A stretch of 64,000 bases of DNA from Bradyrhizobium erythrophlei (GTDB lineage: Bacteria; Pseudomonadota; Alphaproteobacteria; Rhizobiales; Xanthobacteraceae), in contig FSRD01000002.1 of NCBI GenBank assembly GCA_900129675.1, positions 682,001 to 746,000 of the forward strand, given 5' to 3'. This document shows positions 51,737-60,450 of the stretch, one piece after another. The notes below the pieces were generated by a model. The model worked only from the letters and a program-made list of their open reading frames with translations, did not search any database and was not told the DNA's origin. The stretch's first letter is position 1; every line of letters starts with the position of its first letter. The position numbers and the translations under genes are program-made.

Positions 51737-51985
51737 AGTGGCGCATCCTGCCCCACAGCGCCCGTCTGATCGCGCGGGCGCGAGGTGGTTGTGGTTGGGT
51801 CGCGCTCGAGCACGGAATCTTGCGCGCAGTAGCGGCGCAGCCCTCGATGGCGGCATTGCTTCGCTTGGCGGAACAGTGTCTTTCCAATGGCGGCCATTTG
51901 AACCAGCGATTTCTCTCCCTAGGTTCTAAACGGCAGACGGACGGTGAGGCGGCGGTGATAGTGTCGACAGCAGGAGAGACATAAT

Positions 51986-52071
51986 ATGGGTATCGAACAG
52001 AAAGTAGCGATCACCACTGGTGCATCGCAGGGAGTAGGGGCCGCTTTGGTGAACGCCTATCGCGACCGCAA
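51986..52071 (+). pseudogene. N-terminal remnant of an SDR (copy of the 41465 gene start)
   Basis: An ATG behind AGGAGAGAC opens GIEQKVAITTGASQGVGAALV and AYRDRN, the first ~28 residues of the SDR at 41465, then similarity ends at a sharp point and the frame soon stops. Upstream DNA is not shared, unlike the other duplicated blocks. It lies 24 bp before the tautomerase at 52096. The rest of 51737-51985 holds no supported gene. Confidence 0.65.
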
Positions 52072-52095
52072 TCAAGATGCACACAGGAGTTCGAC

Positions 52096-52329
52096 GTGCC
52101 GATCGTCAACATTCAGGTAACCCGGGAAGGCACGATCCCTGGCGAAGTCAGCATTACGCCCGAGCAGAAGGCAAAATTGATCGAAGGAGCGAGCAAGTTG
52201 CTGCTCGATGTTCTTGGAAAGCCGCTGAATTCAACATTCGTGGTCATCGACGAAGTCGACATGGATAATTGGGGATGGGGCGGCCTTCCGGTCGGCGAGT
52301 ATCGAAGGCGCCTCGCCGGCGGCCGTTAA
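52096..52329 (+). CDS. 4-oxalocrotonate tautomerase-family protein
   Basis: A 77-codon tautomerase. The start is GTG 52096 with AGGAG six bases before; the mature N-terminus is Pro1 (PIVNIQVTREG), the catalytic base of the family. TPEQKAKLIEGASKLL and FVVIDEVDMDNWGWGGLPV follow. It is longer and more divergent than the CaaD-like subunits. It probably interconverts keto and enol forms of a 2-oxo acid. The start lies just after the SDR remnant, whose ribosome site and start may have delivered translation here. Confidence 0.82.
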   Translation: MPIVNIQVTREGTIPGEVSITPEQKAKLIEGASKLLLDVLGKPLNSTFVVIDEVDMDNWGWGGLPVGEYRRRLAGGR

Positions 52330-52447
52330 GTGGTGACGGGGTTCCCAACAGCACGACGTACCCAGTCGATGGTCGGTGGGTGTCACCGCTCGCTAACTTG
52401 AATGAGAAGCGCTTGACAACGCGCGCGAGCGCCGCAGGAGATCAGCC

Positions 52448-52870
52448 ATGCAGGATAATGCCCCGTTGACAATCGGCGTCGACCACGTCGGACTTGCCGT
52501 GAAAAATCTCGAAAGTGCGCGGCGTTTCTTTTGCGAATGCCTTGGCTGGAAGCTTGTTGGCGAAAACCAGAGCTATCCGGCGTCCTTCGTATCCGACGGA
52601 AATGGCATCGTGACGCTCTGGCAAGTCGAGGATTCGGAGAAATGCGTGCCGTTCGACCGCCGTCGCAACGTTGGCTTACACCATCTTGCGCTTAAGGTTG
52701 TAGACCGCGACGCGCTTGACGCCTTGCACGCGCGTGTCGCGGCATGGCCTGACACGGTAATTGAGTTCGCGCCGGAACGGTCGGGTAAGGGCCCCAAGGT
52801 GCACTTTATGGTGCGGGAACCTGGCGGCACCCGCGTCGAATTCGCCTGCGTTTCTGTTGCCTCCGTATGA
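52448..52870 (+). CDS. VOC/glyoxalase-superfamily protein
   Basis: A 140-residue vicinal-oxygen-chelate protein. GVDHVGLAVKNLESARRFF and LHHLALKVVDRDALDAL supply the two betaalphabetabetabeta halves, and VREPGGTRVEFAC closes with the metal-binding Glu; candidate metal His residues are in DHVGLAV and HHLAL. Members are glyoxalases, dioxygenases or epimerases. ATG 52448 follows GCAGGAGAT. The substrate is unknown. Confidence 0.82.
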   Translation: MQDNAPLTIGVDHVGLAVKNLESARRFFCECLGWKLVGENQSYPASFVSDGNGIVTLWQVEDSEKCVPFDRRRNVGLHHLALKVVDRDALDALHARVAAWPDTVIEFAPERSGKGPKVHFMVREPGGTRVEFACVSVASV

Positions 52871-53057
52871 CTGAGGTCCGAGTCGATCCCGCCAACGTAA
52901 CGAGCCCGCACGGCCGGTACATCGCTGTAGTGACGATTAGTACCGAGGCCTTGCGGAAGTTTTCCTCCTAGATGTCCTTCGGGCGTATCTCAGGACCTAA
53001 CGCTATGGCAGAGGCTTGCGAGATCATCGAGCACGGCTACGAAGTCGGAGGAAGGAC

Positions 53058-53900
53058 ATGGCGATGAGTGGAAAGAGGAATTTTCTGATCACGGGTGCTG
53101 GTTCCGGCTTCGGCCGGGCCCTGGCGATGGAGGCGCTCTCGTCCGGATATTCCGTGATCGGCACGGTGCGAAGCGAAGCAGCGCGACAGGAGTTCGGCGC
53201 GATGGATCCCGCCCGCGCGCGCGCCATCCTATTGGACGTCACGGATTCCGCAGCCATCGGTCCCGAGGTTGCACAGGCCGAGAGAGATGTTGGTCCGATA
53301 GACGTCCTCGTCAACAGTGCAGGATACGGCCACGAAGGGACTCTTGAGGAGAGTCCACTCGAAGAGATGAGGCGCCAGTTTGACGTCAACGTTTTCGGAG
53401 CAGTCGCGATGATCAAGGCGGTGCTGCCATTCATGCGCGAGAGGCGCCGTGGGCATATCATCAACATTACCTCGATGGCGGGATATGTGGGGTTAGCGGG
53501 CATCCCCTATTACGCGGGCAGCAAATTCGCTCTTGAAGGCATATCGGAAGTGTTGGCGAATGAGGTGCGCGGCTTCGGCATCAAGGTAACGGCGGTCGCT
53601 CCTGGCTCCTTCCGGACCGACTGGGCCGGGCGATCGATGATCCGTTCGCCGCGGCATATTGCTGATTACGATTTGCTCTTTGACCCCATCCGACGGGCTC
53701 GAACAGAAAAGAGTGGCCAACAGGCAGGTGATCCCGCCAAGGCTGCTCGTGCGATCTTGAAAGTGGTGGAATCCAATGATCCACCAATGCACCTGCTGCT
53801 CGGCAACGACGCGCTGAAATTGGTTCGAGACAAGTTGAATTCGCTCGGGAAGGAGATCGACACATGGGAATCGGTCACGAGATCGACCGAGTACGCGTAG
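53058..53900 (+). CDS. Short-chain dehydrogenase/reductase
   Basis: A 280-residue classical SDR. The cofactor motif is TGAGSGFGRA, followed by VNSAGYGHEG, INITSMAGYVG and the active-site YYAGSKFAL with Tyr and Lys intact, unlike the SDR at 41465. ATG 53058 has GGAGGAAGGAC before it. It is followed by ohr (53975). It oxidises or reduces a secondary alcohol or carbonyl; the substrate is unknown. Confidence 0.88.
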   Translation: MAMSGKRNFLITGAGSGFGRALAMEALSSGYSVIGTVRSEAARQEFGAMDPARARAILLDVTDSAAIGPEVAQAERDVGPIDVLVNSAGYGHEGTLEESPLEEMRRQFDVNVFGAVAMIKAVLPFMRERRRGHIINITSMAGYVGLAGIPYYAGSKFALEGISEVLANEVRGFGIKVTAVAPGSFRTDWAGRSMIRSPRHIADYDLLFDPIRRARTEKSGQQAGDPAKAARAILKVVESNDPPMHLLLGNDALKLVRDKLNSLGKEIDTWESVTRSTEYA

Positions 53901-53974
53901 GAGTCGTCACAACCTCGAGCGCCCACCGTCCTGGCTTCCACAGCCAGCACAATTTCTTCCAACAGGAGTACATC

Positions 53975-54391
53975 ATGAACCGACCAGAGAAAGTAATCTA
54001 CACCGCCAAGGTCCACACCACCGGTGGACGGGTTGGCTCATCGCGTAGCGATGACGGCAAACTGGACGTCAAGTTGACGAGACCAGGCACCTCTGGCGCT
54101 GGCACCAATCCGGAGCAACTGTTCGCAGCGGGCTGGTCGGCCTGCTACGAGTCGGCGATGGAACACGTGGCTCGCAGGATGAAGGTCGCGCTGCCGGCTG
54201 ACCTTGCGGTCGACGCAGAGGTCGACGTCGGACCGAACGGCGCCGGCTTCGATGTCGCGGTCCGCCTGAACGTCAGCCTGCCCGGCATCGCGCCCGACGT
54301 GGCGCAGCGCCTGATCGAGGCGACGCATGAGGTGTGTCCGTATTCTCGGGCGACGCACGGCAACATCGCGGTCGAGACGAAGCTCGTTTGA
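53975..54391 (+). CDS. ohr: Ohr-type organic hydroperoxide resistance protein (second copy)
   Basis: A 138-residue paralogue of the gene at 15062, with catalytic cysteines in FAAGWSACYES and HEVCPYSRA. ATG 53975 follows AACAGGAG. The two proteins share opening residues NRxEKVxYTAKxHxTGGR and length, so they come from a duplication or from two related transfers. No OhrR is adjacent. Likely reduces organic peroxides formed during oxidative catabolism. Confidence 0.9.
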   Translation: MNRPEKVIYTAKVHTTGGRVGSSRSDDGKLDVKLTRPGTSGAGTNPEQLFAAGWSACYESAMEHVARRMKVALPADLAVDAEVDVGPNGAGFDVAVRLNVSLPGIAPDVAQRLIEATHEVCPYSRATHGNIAVETKLV

Positions 54392-54603
54392 ACCGCGGTC
54401 GCAAGTCGAAGTTCCTTCGAATTGCCAAGGGCGAGTTGTGGGTTGAAAGGGAGAGCGCGGCGCGACCGTTGTGTTCTCTCGCGCCTGGCACGCGGCGACC
54501 CACAGCCAACCCGACGCGCGCAAGCAGATTGCGGCGGACGCCGTGGAGCAGGGACAGGACATATCCCCTACCGTCGATCCAGGTCACCGCCCGGGAGCAA
54601 GAT

Positions 54604-55800
54604 ATGAACGCGCCGCCAAACATCGATCCTGCCACCACGTCTGACAGCGACGTTGTGCGCTGGCTGGTGAACGACACGCGGGATGAGCGTTTCCTTGACA
54701 GCATTTTCGGTGAAATGTGTATCCGGCTCCAGCGAGCGGGCATTCCCGTCAAGCGGGCGACGCTTAATATCCTGATCCACCATCCGCAATGGCTCGGCGG
54801 CCGGATCTTGTGGGCCGACGGGATGCGCGAGGCCGAACTTACGAGAGTCGACTACGATGTCAGGGAGCGAGCCGAATACATCGGCAGTCCCGCCAACGAG
54901 ATCCATGACGGGGCCACTGAGGTGCGCGAGAATCTCGAACGCGATCCAGCGCTCGGCCGCAAGCACGCAATCTATGACGAGATGCGGGCGAAAGGCTTGA
55001 CCGACTATGTCGCGTGGCCGCTGTACCATACGCTCGGCAAGCGGCACATCGTGACCTTTGCAACCAACCGGCCCGGAGGTTTCGACGACGCGCATATCGC
55101 CGGCCTGTTGAAGCTGCTGCCGGCTCTGGCGCTGGTCAGCGAAATCCGTGTCAAAAACCGGCTGGCGCGAACGCTGCTCGAAACCTATGTCGGCTCGCAT
55201 GCCAGCGAGCTCATTTTGGCCGGCGCCACCAGGCGCGGAAGCGGGACGACGGTGCGCGCCGCCATCATGATCTGCGATCTGCGTGATTTCACCAGGATCT
55301 CCGACAATTGGCCGCGCGATGACGTCATCGATCTCTTGAACGGCTATTTCGACGCGATGTCGGAGCCGATTGCGCGACATGGCGGGGAAATCCTCAAATT
55401 CATCGGCGACGGCCTGCTCGCCATTTTTCCGCTCAGCCAGCCACAGGCCTGCGCAAATCTGCTGCATGCGGTGGCCGAAGCCCGTCAGGCCATGGTTGCC
55501 CTGAACGAAAGGAATGGCGAAACCGGCCGTGCGCCGCTGAATTACGGCATCGGCGTCCACGTCGGCGACGTCATGTACGGCAATATCGGGTCGCGCACCC
55601 GGCTCGACTTCACCGTCATCGGTCCTGCGGTCAACATGGCTTCGCGTCTCGAAGCCCTCACCAAACAATTGGGGAGAACGGTGCTGCTGTCCCGCGCGTT
55701 CGCCGACTTCGTCGAAAGCGATTTCGCTCTCGAACGCGTCGGCGAATATCCGGTGCGCGGCTTCAACGACCCAATCGAGCTTTTTGCGTATCACGGCTGA
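54604..55800 (+). CDS. Class III adenylate/guanylate cyclase
   Basis: A 398-residue cytosolic cyclase. The N-terminal ~200 residues form an unassigned helical or sensory domain (HPQWLGGRILWADGMRE, then PLYHTLGKRHIVTF). The cyclase domain follows, with metal aspartates in MICDLRDFT and FIGDGLLAIF and transition-state residues in VNMASRLEAL (Asn and Arg both present). ATG 54604 follows GGGAG. Its stop is followed by a hairpin and an IS. It is the second class III cyclase in the window, and unlike the fusion at 28815 it keeps the canonical Asn. Confidence 0.87.
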   Translation: MNAPPNIDPATTSDSDVVRWLVNDTRDERFLDSIFGEMCIRLQRAGIPVKRATLNILIHHPQWLGGRILWADGMREAELTRVDYDVRERAEYIGSPANEIHDGATEVRENLERDPALGRKHAIYDEMRAKGLTDYVAWPLYHTLGKRHIVTFATNRPGGFDDAHIAGLLKLLPALALVSEIRVKNRLARTLLETYVGSHASELILAGATRRGSGTTVRAAIMICDLRDFTRISDNWPRDDVIDLLNGYFDAMSEPIARHGGEILKFIGDGLLAIFPLSQPQACANLLHAVAEARQAMVALNERNGETGRAPLNYGIGVHVGDVMYGNIGSRTRLDFTVIGPAVNMASRLEALTKQLGRTVLLSRAFADFVESDFALERVGEYPVRGFNDPIELFAYHG

Positions 55801-55817
55801 ATGCCGATCTATCGCCA

Positions 55818-55847
55818 GGTGCCGAGCCGCCCCAAGGGGCGTGCACC
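55818..55847 (+). terminator. Hairpin after the cyclase gene, adjacent to the IS end
   Basis: GGTGC and GCACC form the outer stem and GCCCC-aa-GGGGC the inner stem, 18 bp after the stop codon. The usual T-run is missing because the IS starts directly after it, so the terminator was probably interrupted by insertion. Confidence 0.45.
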
Positions 55848-56940
55848 TGTGTGTACCGAAAACCCTATCCGGGTTTATCGAATGATAGAATCGGCTAAGT
55901 TGGCGCGATGATCGCGCTGATCTGCTTCGTTCTGGCTGTGCTGGCCTCGCCATTCAAGTCGAACATCCGGCTTGAGGCGGAGAATGCAGTGCTTCGACAT
56001 CAGCTGATCGTCTTGCGACGCAAGCTGAAAGGCCGGGCTCGCCTCACGAACAACGACCGCTGGTTCTTGGTTCAGCTCTATCGCTGGTTCCCGTCGATCC
56101 TTCCGGTTCTCATGATTATTCGACCCGAAACGCTGGTGGGTTGGCATCGGGCCGGCTTTCGCCGCTATTGGCGTTGGAAATCGTGTCGACGGGAAGGGCG
56201 ACCGCAGATCGAGACAGAATTGCGCGCGCTGATCCGGCAGATGAGCACAGAGAATTTGCTTTGGGGTGCGCCGCGCATCCACGGCGAACTGCTCAAGCTC
56301 GGGTTTAGCGTCGCTCAATCAAGTGTCGCCAAGTATATGGTCAAGCGACGCGGGCCTCCAAGTCAGGAATGGCGGACCTTTCTGCGAAACCACGCGCCGG
56401 ACATCGCCGCCATGGATTTGTTCGTAGTACCGACCATTGGCTTTAAGCTGCTGTATGGCTTCGTCATCATCCGGCTTGATCGCAGAGATCTCGTCTGGAT
56501 CGGCGTCACAACCAACCCGGCGGCGGAGTGGGTTGCACGTCAGATCACCGAGGCTTTTCCTTGGGATGGCGCTCCGCGCTATATGATCCGAGATCGAGAT
56601 CGAATCTACGGCACTGTCGTCACGCGCCGACTGCGTGCCATGGGTATCCGAGACAAGCCAATTGCACCGGCCTCGCCTTGGCAGAACTGCTTTGCCGAAC
56701 GGCTGATCGGATCGATCCGGCGCGAGTGTTTGGACCACATCATTGTCCTGGACGAGGAACATCTGCGTCGGATTCTGAAAAACTATGCGGACTATTACAA
56801 CGGCGTGAGAACGCATCGGTCATTGAACAAAGATGCGCCTGTCTCTCGCCAGGTTCAGCGATCCGGCGTCATAAATTCGCGCGCCATACTGGGCGGACTT
56901 CATCGTCAATACGTTCGGATTTAGATTTTCGGTACACACA
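55848..56940 (+). mobile_element. Integrase-core insertion sequence (1093 bp)
   Basis: The left end TGTGTGTACCGAAAACCCTA and, reversed, the right end TGTGTGTACCGAAAATCTAA are imperfect inverted repeats. It contains one transposase gene. No clear target duplication was seen at the flanks (cgtgcacc and gccccct). The 3' fragments at 1-113 and 2335-2484 derive from a related but distinct IS. Confidence 0.8.
55908..56924 (+). CDS. DDE integrase-core transposase (IS3/IS481-like)
   Basis: A 338-residue transposase. A helical N-terminal part (NAVLRHQLIVLRRKLKG) is followed by an rve integrase core with Asp in IAAMDLFVV, Asp in MIRDRDRIYG and Glu in NCFAERLIGSIRRE. The C-terminal segment YNGVRTHRSLNKDAPVSR matches the fragments at 1-98 and 2335-2469. 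It appears intact and fills the IS. Confidence 0.9.
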   Translation: MIALICFVLAVLASPFKSNIRLEAENAVLRHQLIVLRRKLKGRARLTNNDRWFLVQLYRWFPSILPVLMIIRPETLVGWHRAGFRRYWRWKSCRREGRPQIETELRALIRQMSTENLLWGAPRIHGELLKLGFSVAQSSVAKYMVKRRGPPSQEWRTFLRNHAPDIAAMDLFVVPTIGFKLLYGFVIIRLDRRDLVWIGVTTNPAAEWVARQITEAFPWDGAPRYMIRDRDRIYGTVVTRRLRAMGIRDKPIAPASPWQNCFAERLIGSIRRECLDHIIVLDEEHLRRILKNYADYYNGVRTHRSLNKDAPVSRQVQRSGVINSRAILGGLHRQYVRI

Positions 56941-57049
56941 GCCCCCTTCACCGCTACGCAGATCAATAGTTTAGCTCGCCGATTGGCGTCGGGACCCCAG
57001 GTCGATTAACAGGTTGGGTGGGATGGCACTGTAACACATCCATTTGACG

Positions 57050-57937
57050 CTAATTCCGGCCGTTGGCAGCAAGGCGTAGAAGCTGCCGCTTCATCGCATT
57101 GACCTTGGCGAGATATGCCGCGACGAGATGATCGCCGCAGCGCTCGCCGGCCATCATCTGAAAACCACGGTGCACGAAGGCCGAGGCGGGACCTGCGCCG
57201 CAGAGATGGATGAATGCGGCGAGATCCTGCTTCTGCTGCGGGCTTGCCGCTGCGTCTGGCGCGCGGGCAAGAACGGCCGCGACATTGTGGTCCAGGTACA
57301 CCGCCGCGAGCTCGATGGCATGGCTCGGGACCGCGCGGATATAGAGGCCAGTGAACCCGCAGTCGGTATCTACGACAGCGTTCCCTCGGATACAGTAGGG
57401 TGCCGCCTCGGCGTAAGCTGCATCGGTCATCTGGTACATGCCCACAGCGCTCGAGGCGGGCTTGTACACCGCGAAGGGATTCCAGGTGAGCTGCCAGCGC
57501 CAGTAGGTGCGCGCCACCGGATTGCCGGTGCTTTCGACCTGCGCCAACGCGGCCAGCAGCTCGGGCGTGATCGTGATGGTGGAATACCTGTGGAAGAGCG
57601 GTTCGTACCGCCGCCACGTTTCGATCGGTTCCTTGTCGAGCGCCCCGCCGACGAAAAAGAGCAGCTCGCTCGGCTTGCGGACAACGTGATAGACGAGGTT
57701 TGCCAGCGAGAATGCCGCGAGGACGAGCGCCGCGAGGCAAACGATCCGAACCGCCCGCGGTGCTGCGGTCAGCGTCCGTCGCACCAAGCGCGCGCCTTGC
57801 CCGCGGCTGACGCGGCGGAGCAAGGTGTTCCAGCTTTGCCTGACGCGCGTCTTGCGACAGCGGGACTTGGCAGTGCGCGGCGAGGACACGCGGATGTTCG
57901 GCCTGTTGTGCGCCGGCATGCGACAGCCGGTCGGCAT
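57050..57937 (-). CDS. Membrane-anchored lytic transglycosylase (SLT domain)
   Basis: A 295-residue protein. A basic N-terminus is followed by one membrane segment (VCLAALVLAAFSLANLVYHVV, ~residues 66-86). A Slt-type transglycosylase domain then has the catalytic Glu in LAALAQVESTGNP and the supporting SSAVGMYQMTDAAY and GCG-like motifs. It cleaves peptidoglycan in the periplasm. The start at 57937 is tentative; ATG 57919 is an alternative. Convergent with the IS. Confidence 0.82.
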   Translation of the reverse strand: MPTGCRMPAHNRPNIRVSSPRTAKSRCRKTRVRQSWNTLLRRVSRGQGARLVRRTLTAAPRAVRIVCLAALVLAAFSLANLVYHVVRKPSELLFFVGGALDKEPIETWRRYEPLFHRYSTITITPELLAALAQVESTGNPVARTYWRWQLTWNPFAVYKPASSAVGMYQMTDAAYAEAAPYCIRGNAVVDTDCGFTGLYIRAVPSHAIELAAVYLDHNVAAVLARAPDAAASPQQKQDLAAFIHLCGAGPASAFVHRGFQMMAGERCGDHLVAAYLAKVNAMKRQLLRLAANGRN

Positions 57938-58339
57938 GGTGTGATAGGGAGTGGTGTTCAGACTGGTTCAGCGCCGGACGATGTCGCATACCAACATGGG
58001 CATCGTAGGCGCGACGACCGACACCTTCATTCTCTTCGAGAACGGTGTCAGGCGCAACCGGCTGGTGTTGCCTGGGTTGTCAAATGCGGCGGATCACATG
58101 CCGTCCAAGCCCGACCCGCCCACAGCCCCTTTCCCTGTCGGAAACCTTATCTGGCTGGCGGTTGACCGAGAATCGGGCGATGCCGTTGTTCAATGAGGGA
58201 TCTTTTCAGGCTCATTGGTTGGGCGGTCGCCGATCTATTGCGGTCGCGGGCAGCGCGGCTCATCGCATCGTCTTCTGAGTGTTGTTTCTAGCCAGACGAG
58301 AGTGCCGGACCAAGGCCGATGCTGGCTGGATTTTTTCGG
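57938..58339. other. Gap without a supported gene
   Basis: Short frames (for example at 57981-58196, starting SHTNMGIVGATTDTF) resemble no family I recognise. Upstream parts of the LivK-like pseudogene may have eroded here. Confidence 0.4.
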
Positions 58340-58656
58340 GCGCCTTACCTCGGTCTGGACGTGGCGCAGGGTTGACGCTCACGACGTCGTTCTACTGGGA
58401 TATGAACGACGAGACGCGCGCCTGGGCAAAGCGATTCATGGAGCGCTCGAGCGGGTTCATTCCCAATCTCATAACGGCCGGCACGTACGCATCGGTGCTT
58501 CTTTATCTGAAGGCCGTTCAGGCGGCCGGCACTGATGAGGGCAAAGCGGTTGCGGCGAAGATGCGCGAACTGCCGGTCAACGATTTCTACAACAAGAACG
58601 TCAAGATCCGCCCGGACGGACGCGTTGATGTCCCGACCATAGTTTGCCCGCTACAA
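58340..58656 (+). pseudogene. Fragment of a branched-chain-amino-acid-type ABC substrate-binding protein
   Basis: The frame from about 58375 reads LTLTTSFYWDMNDETRAWAKRF, GTYASVLLYLKAVQAAG, AAKMRELPVND, a C-terminal region of LivK-type periplasmic binding proteins. Just upstream LGLDVAQG appears in another frame, indicating a frameshift near 58374, and no N-terminal lobe or signal peptide is present. The 3' end is also cut. No transport genes accompany it. Confidence 0.7.
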
Positions 58657-58704
58657 GTTGGCCCGCGTTACCGATCATAGTTGGCCCGCTATCGACGAGA
58701 TAAG

Positions 58705-58732
58705 AAAGCCCGCCGGAAACGGCGGGCTTTCT
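58705..58732. terminator. Rho-independent terminator
   Basis: AAAGCCCGCC-ggaaac-GGCGGGCTTT forms a perfect 10-bp stem with a T-rich side in both orientations, so it can act bidirectionally. It follows the LivK-like remnant. Confidence 0.85.
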
Positions 58733-58804
58733 GCGTCTACGTGCTGATCTGGACGCTCGTCCGCGGCGACGATCACGGCGGGCTGACTGCCAGCGCGGTC
58801 GCTA

Positions 58805-58880
58805 CATGTCCGCTATCGGGGGATGAGCGGACCTAGCTCGGACGTGGCCCGAGGTCTGTCTTTGACCCAACTCAGACATT
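58805..58880. repeat. Degenerate intergenic repeat (Bradyrhizobium type)
   Basis: It reads tgtccgctatcgggggatga, agcgga, then tctttgacccaactc. It shares its order of short blocks with 62330-62440, 59845-59905 and 61520-61680. In one frame it yields the familiar spurious peptide MSELGQRQTSGHVR. The rest of 58733-59217 shows no supported gene. Confidence 0.6.
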
Positions 58881-59217
58881 GAGAAGACATTCCGCAGGTG
58901 ACACGCCGGTGGAAACGAGCCAACTTTTAATTGCAGTTCTCGAAGCTTAAGAATGACTTCCTTCCGCGTGACTATCCCATTCCTGCGAGGACCTAAACCT
59001 TTACCCCTATCAGCCGCGTCGTCGGGGTGGCCGGCCTCGCAATTCTCTTCGGGAACTACAGGGGTGCCGGGCCAAAGCAGGAGCTGCTTCCGCATCTCAG
59101 CGAGGCGCGCACGGCAAAATTCGCGGTAAAGCACGCCAAATATAATGGGGTTTGATCCAAGGCGGACCTGACGCTCCCGGTGCGGAGCGCTATAATAGCA
59201 AGAAATGGATCGTGTCC

Positions 59218-59724
59218 ATGCGAAGAACCGCCGCCGTCATCGGTTCTGCCCTCTTCTTTGCGGTTGCGCCCAGCTCGGTGGCGGGGCTCGTTCCATGGTG
59301 GATTACGCATTGGGAGTTTCGGCCGCCCTTCTTCGATCTCGAGGCGACGCGCGCCGTCGGGATCCTGTTGATCGTCGCCGGTCTACCCGGGCTTGTCGAC
59401 TCGTTTGCACGCTTTGCGCTGCAAGGATTGGGCACGCCGGCGCCGATCGCACCGACGCAGAACCTCGTGGTGACGGGTCTCTATCGCTACGTGCGCAATC
59501 CTATTTACGTTGCCCTTGTCGCCGTCATTCTGGGCCAAGCGGCCTTGTTCGGCGACCAGCGCCTTCTTCTGTACGGTGTGTTGGTGTGGCTCGCCTTCCA
59601 CGCGTTTGTCGTGGGCTACGAGGAGCCGACGCTAAAAATATCATTCGGGGCGGAATACGAAGCTTTCCGCATCAATGTGCCGCGTTGGATCCCGCGCCTG
59701 ACCGCGTGGCGAGGCGGTCGGTAG
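59218..59724 (+). CDS. Isoprenylcysteine carboxyl methyltransferase-family membrane protein
   Basis: A 168-residue membrane protein with four hydrophobic segments and the ICMT/phospholipid methyltransferase signature VVTGLYRYVRNPIYVALV, followed by EEPTLKISFGAEYEAFR. Members methylate isoprenoid, lipid or phospholipid head groups with S-adenosylmethionine. ATG 59218 is preferred. It stands alone between repeats; the substrate is unknown. Confidence 0.82.
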   Translation: MRRTAAVIGSALFFAVAPSSVAGLVPWWITHWEFRPPFFDLEATRAVGILLIVAGLPGLVDSFARFALQGLGTPAPIAPTQNLVVTGLYRYVRNPIYVALVAVILGQAALFGDQRLLLYGVLVWLAFHAFVVGYEEPTLKISFGAEYEAFRINVPRWIPRLTAWRGGR

Positions 59725-59844
59725 CGGCTGTAGCGTATAACCTTGGCGCTGATTATTGATGGGCTTCTCCTGAAGGCTCTTCAGCAAAGTTTGTCTGCAA
59801 TTGGCACTTTGGAGACATGCCGAATGACCCGGAGAATGTCTGCT

Positions 59845-59905
59845 AATCGAGGAAGACCGGAAGTGAGCGGCGCGAGGTCAACGTGACGCGATTGACCCGT
59901 AAGCG
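59845..59905. repeat. Degenerate intergenic repeat copy
   Basis: It contains ccggaagtgagcggc, gaggtcaacgtgacgcgatt and gacccgtaagcgacatc, matching the block order of the repeats at 58805, 61520 and 62330. Non-coding. Confidence 0.55.
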
Positions 59906-59908
59906 ACA

Positions 59909-60196
59909 TCAGTGCTTCGGTTTGTCATTCCCGCGTCGCCTGCCAACCCAGCCATGGGGCGCTGACGTCTCAAAGGATGAGCGCGCTATGGCGGAGGCAT
60001 CCAGATATGGCGCGGCCAAGAGCAGCTGAAAGAGCGCCCTGTCAGCACAATATTTGGCAGCAGGCCGATTGCGTTCTGAGCCGAGCATGATGGCGCGCCC
60101 ATCTGTTGTGGACACGCGCCACCGCCATCTTTTTCGGCCGCTCTTCTCCAAAACCACTTCAAAAACCGTGAATTTGTACGGCATCCCGATTGCCAC
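59909..60196 (-). CDS. Small conserved protein, possible DUF1508-like
   Basis: A 95-codon frame with KFTVFEVVLEKSGRKRWRWRV and GRAIMLGSERNRPAAKYCADRA, a pattern of paired beta strands as in YegP/DUF1508-type proteins. The start is uncertain between GTG 60196 and ATG 60184. The last ~25 residues look low in conservation. It is in the same direction as the next two small genes. Confidence 0.5.
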   Translation of the reverse strand: MAIGMPYKFTVFEVVLEKSGRKRWRWRVSTTDGRAIMLGSERNRPAAKYCADRALFQLLLAAPYLDASAIARSSFETSAPHGWVGRRRGNDKPKH

Positions 60197-60200
60197 GGCC

Positions 60201-60428
60201 TCATATGGTCTCTGGTGCGGGTGTCTCGGTCGACTTCGCCGGAATTTGAAACGCGAGAGGGAACGTGGAAGCGGCGAGCTTTTCCATCGCGGACCGTTCC
60301 TCGGACAGGCGCCTCTCGATGAACTGCCGCTCGCACTCCGTCAGTTTGGTGTTGAGTAGCCGGCGGTAGCGCATGATGTTGTTGCGGTGCGTCCGCAGGA
60401 GAGCAAACTTCTCATCGATCATCGTCAT
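60201..60428 (-). CDS. Small helical conserved protein
   Basis: About 75 residues (IDEKFALLRTHRNNIMRYRRLL, LTECERQFIERRLSEE), strongly helical and charged, with an AGGA site before ATG 60428. From memory it resembles a short protein widespread in Bradyrhizobium; function unknown. Confidence 0.6.
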   Translation of the reverse strand: MTMIDEKFALLRTHRNNIMRYRRLLNTKLTECERQFIERRLSEERSAMEKLAASTFPLAFQIPAKSTETPAPETI

Positions 60429-60450
60429 GATCCTTTTGACGATCGCCTGG

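Noticed and set aside
51733..51984. Small protein after the cytochrome fusion
   Set aside because: No ribosome site or protein-like pattern; the frame overlaps the end of the cytochrome gene.
55840..56950. Target duplication around the 1093-bp IS
   Set aside because: The flanking bases cgtgcacc and gccccct do not match; the ends may have been altered since insertion.
57128..58165. 345-codon plus-strand frame
   Set aside because: Antisense to the lytic transglycosylase, which has a membrane anchor and SLT motifs.
58802..59134. 110-codon minus-strand gene
   Set aside because: Its C-terminal part is the translation of a dispersed intergenic repeat, a known source of false genes.
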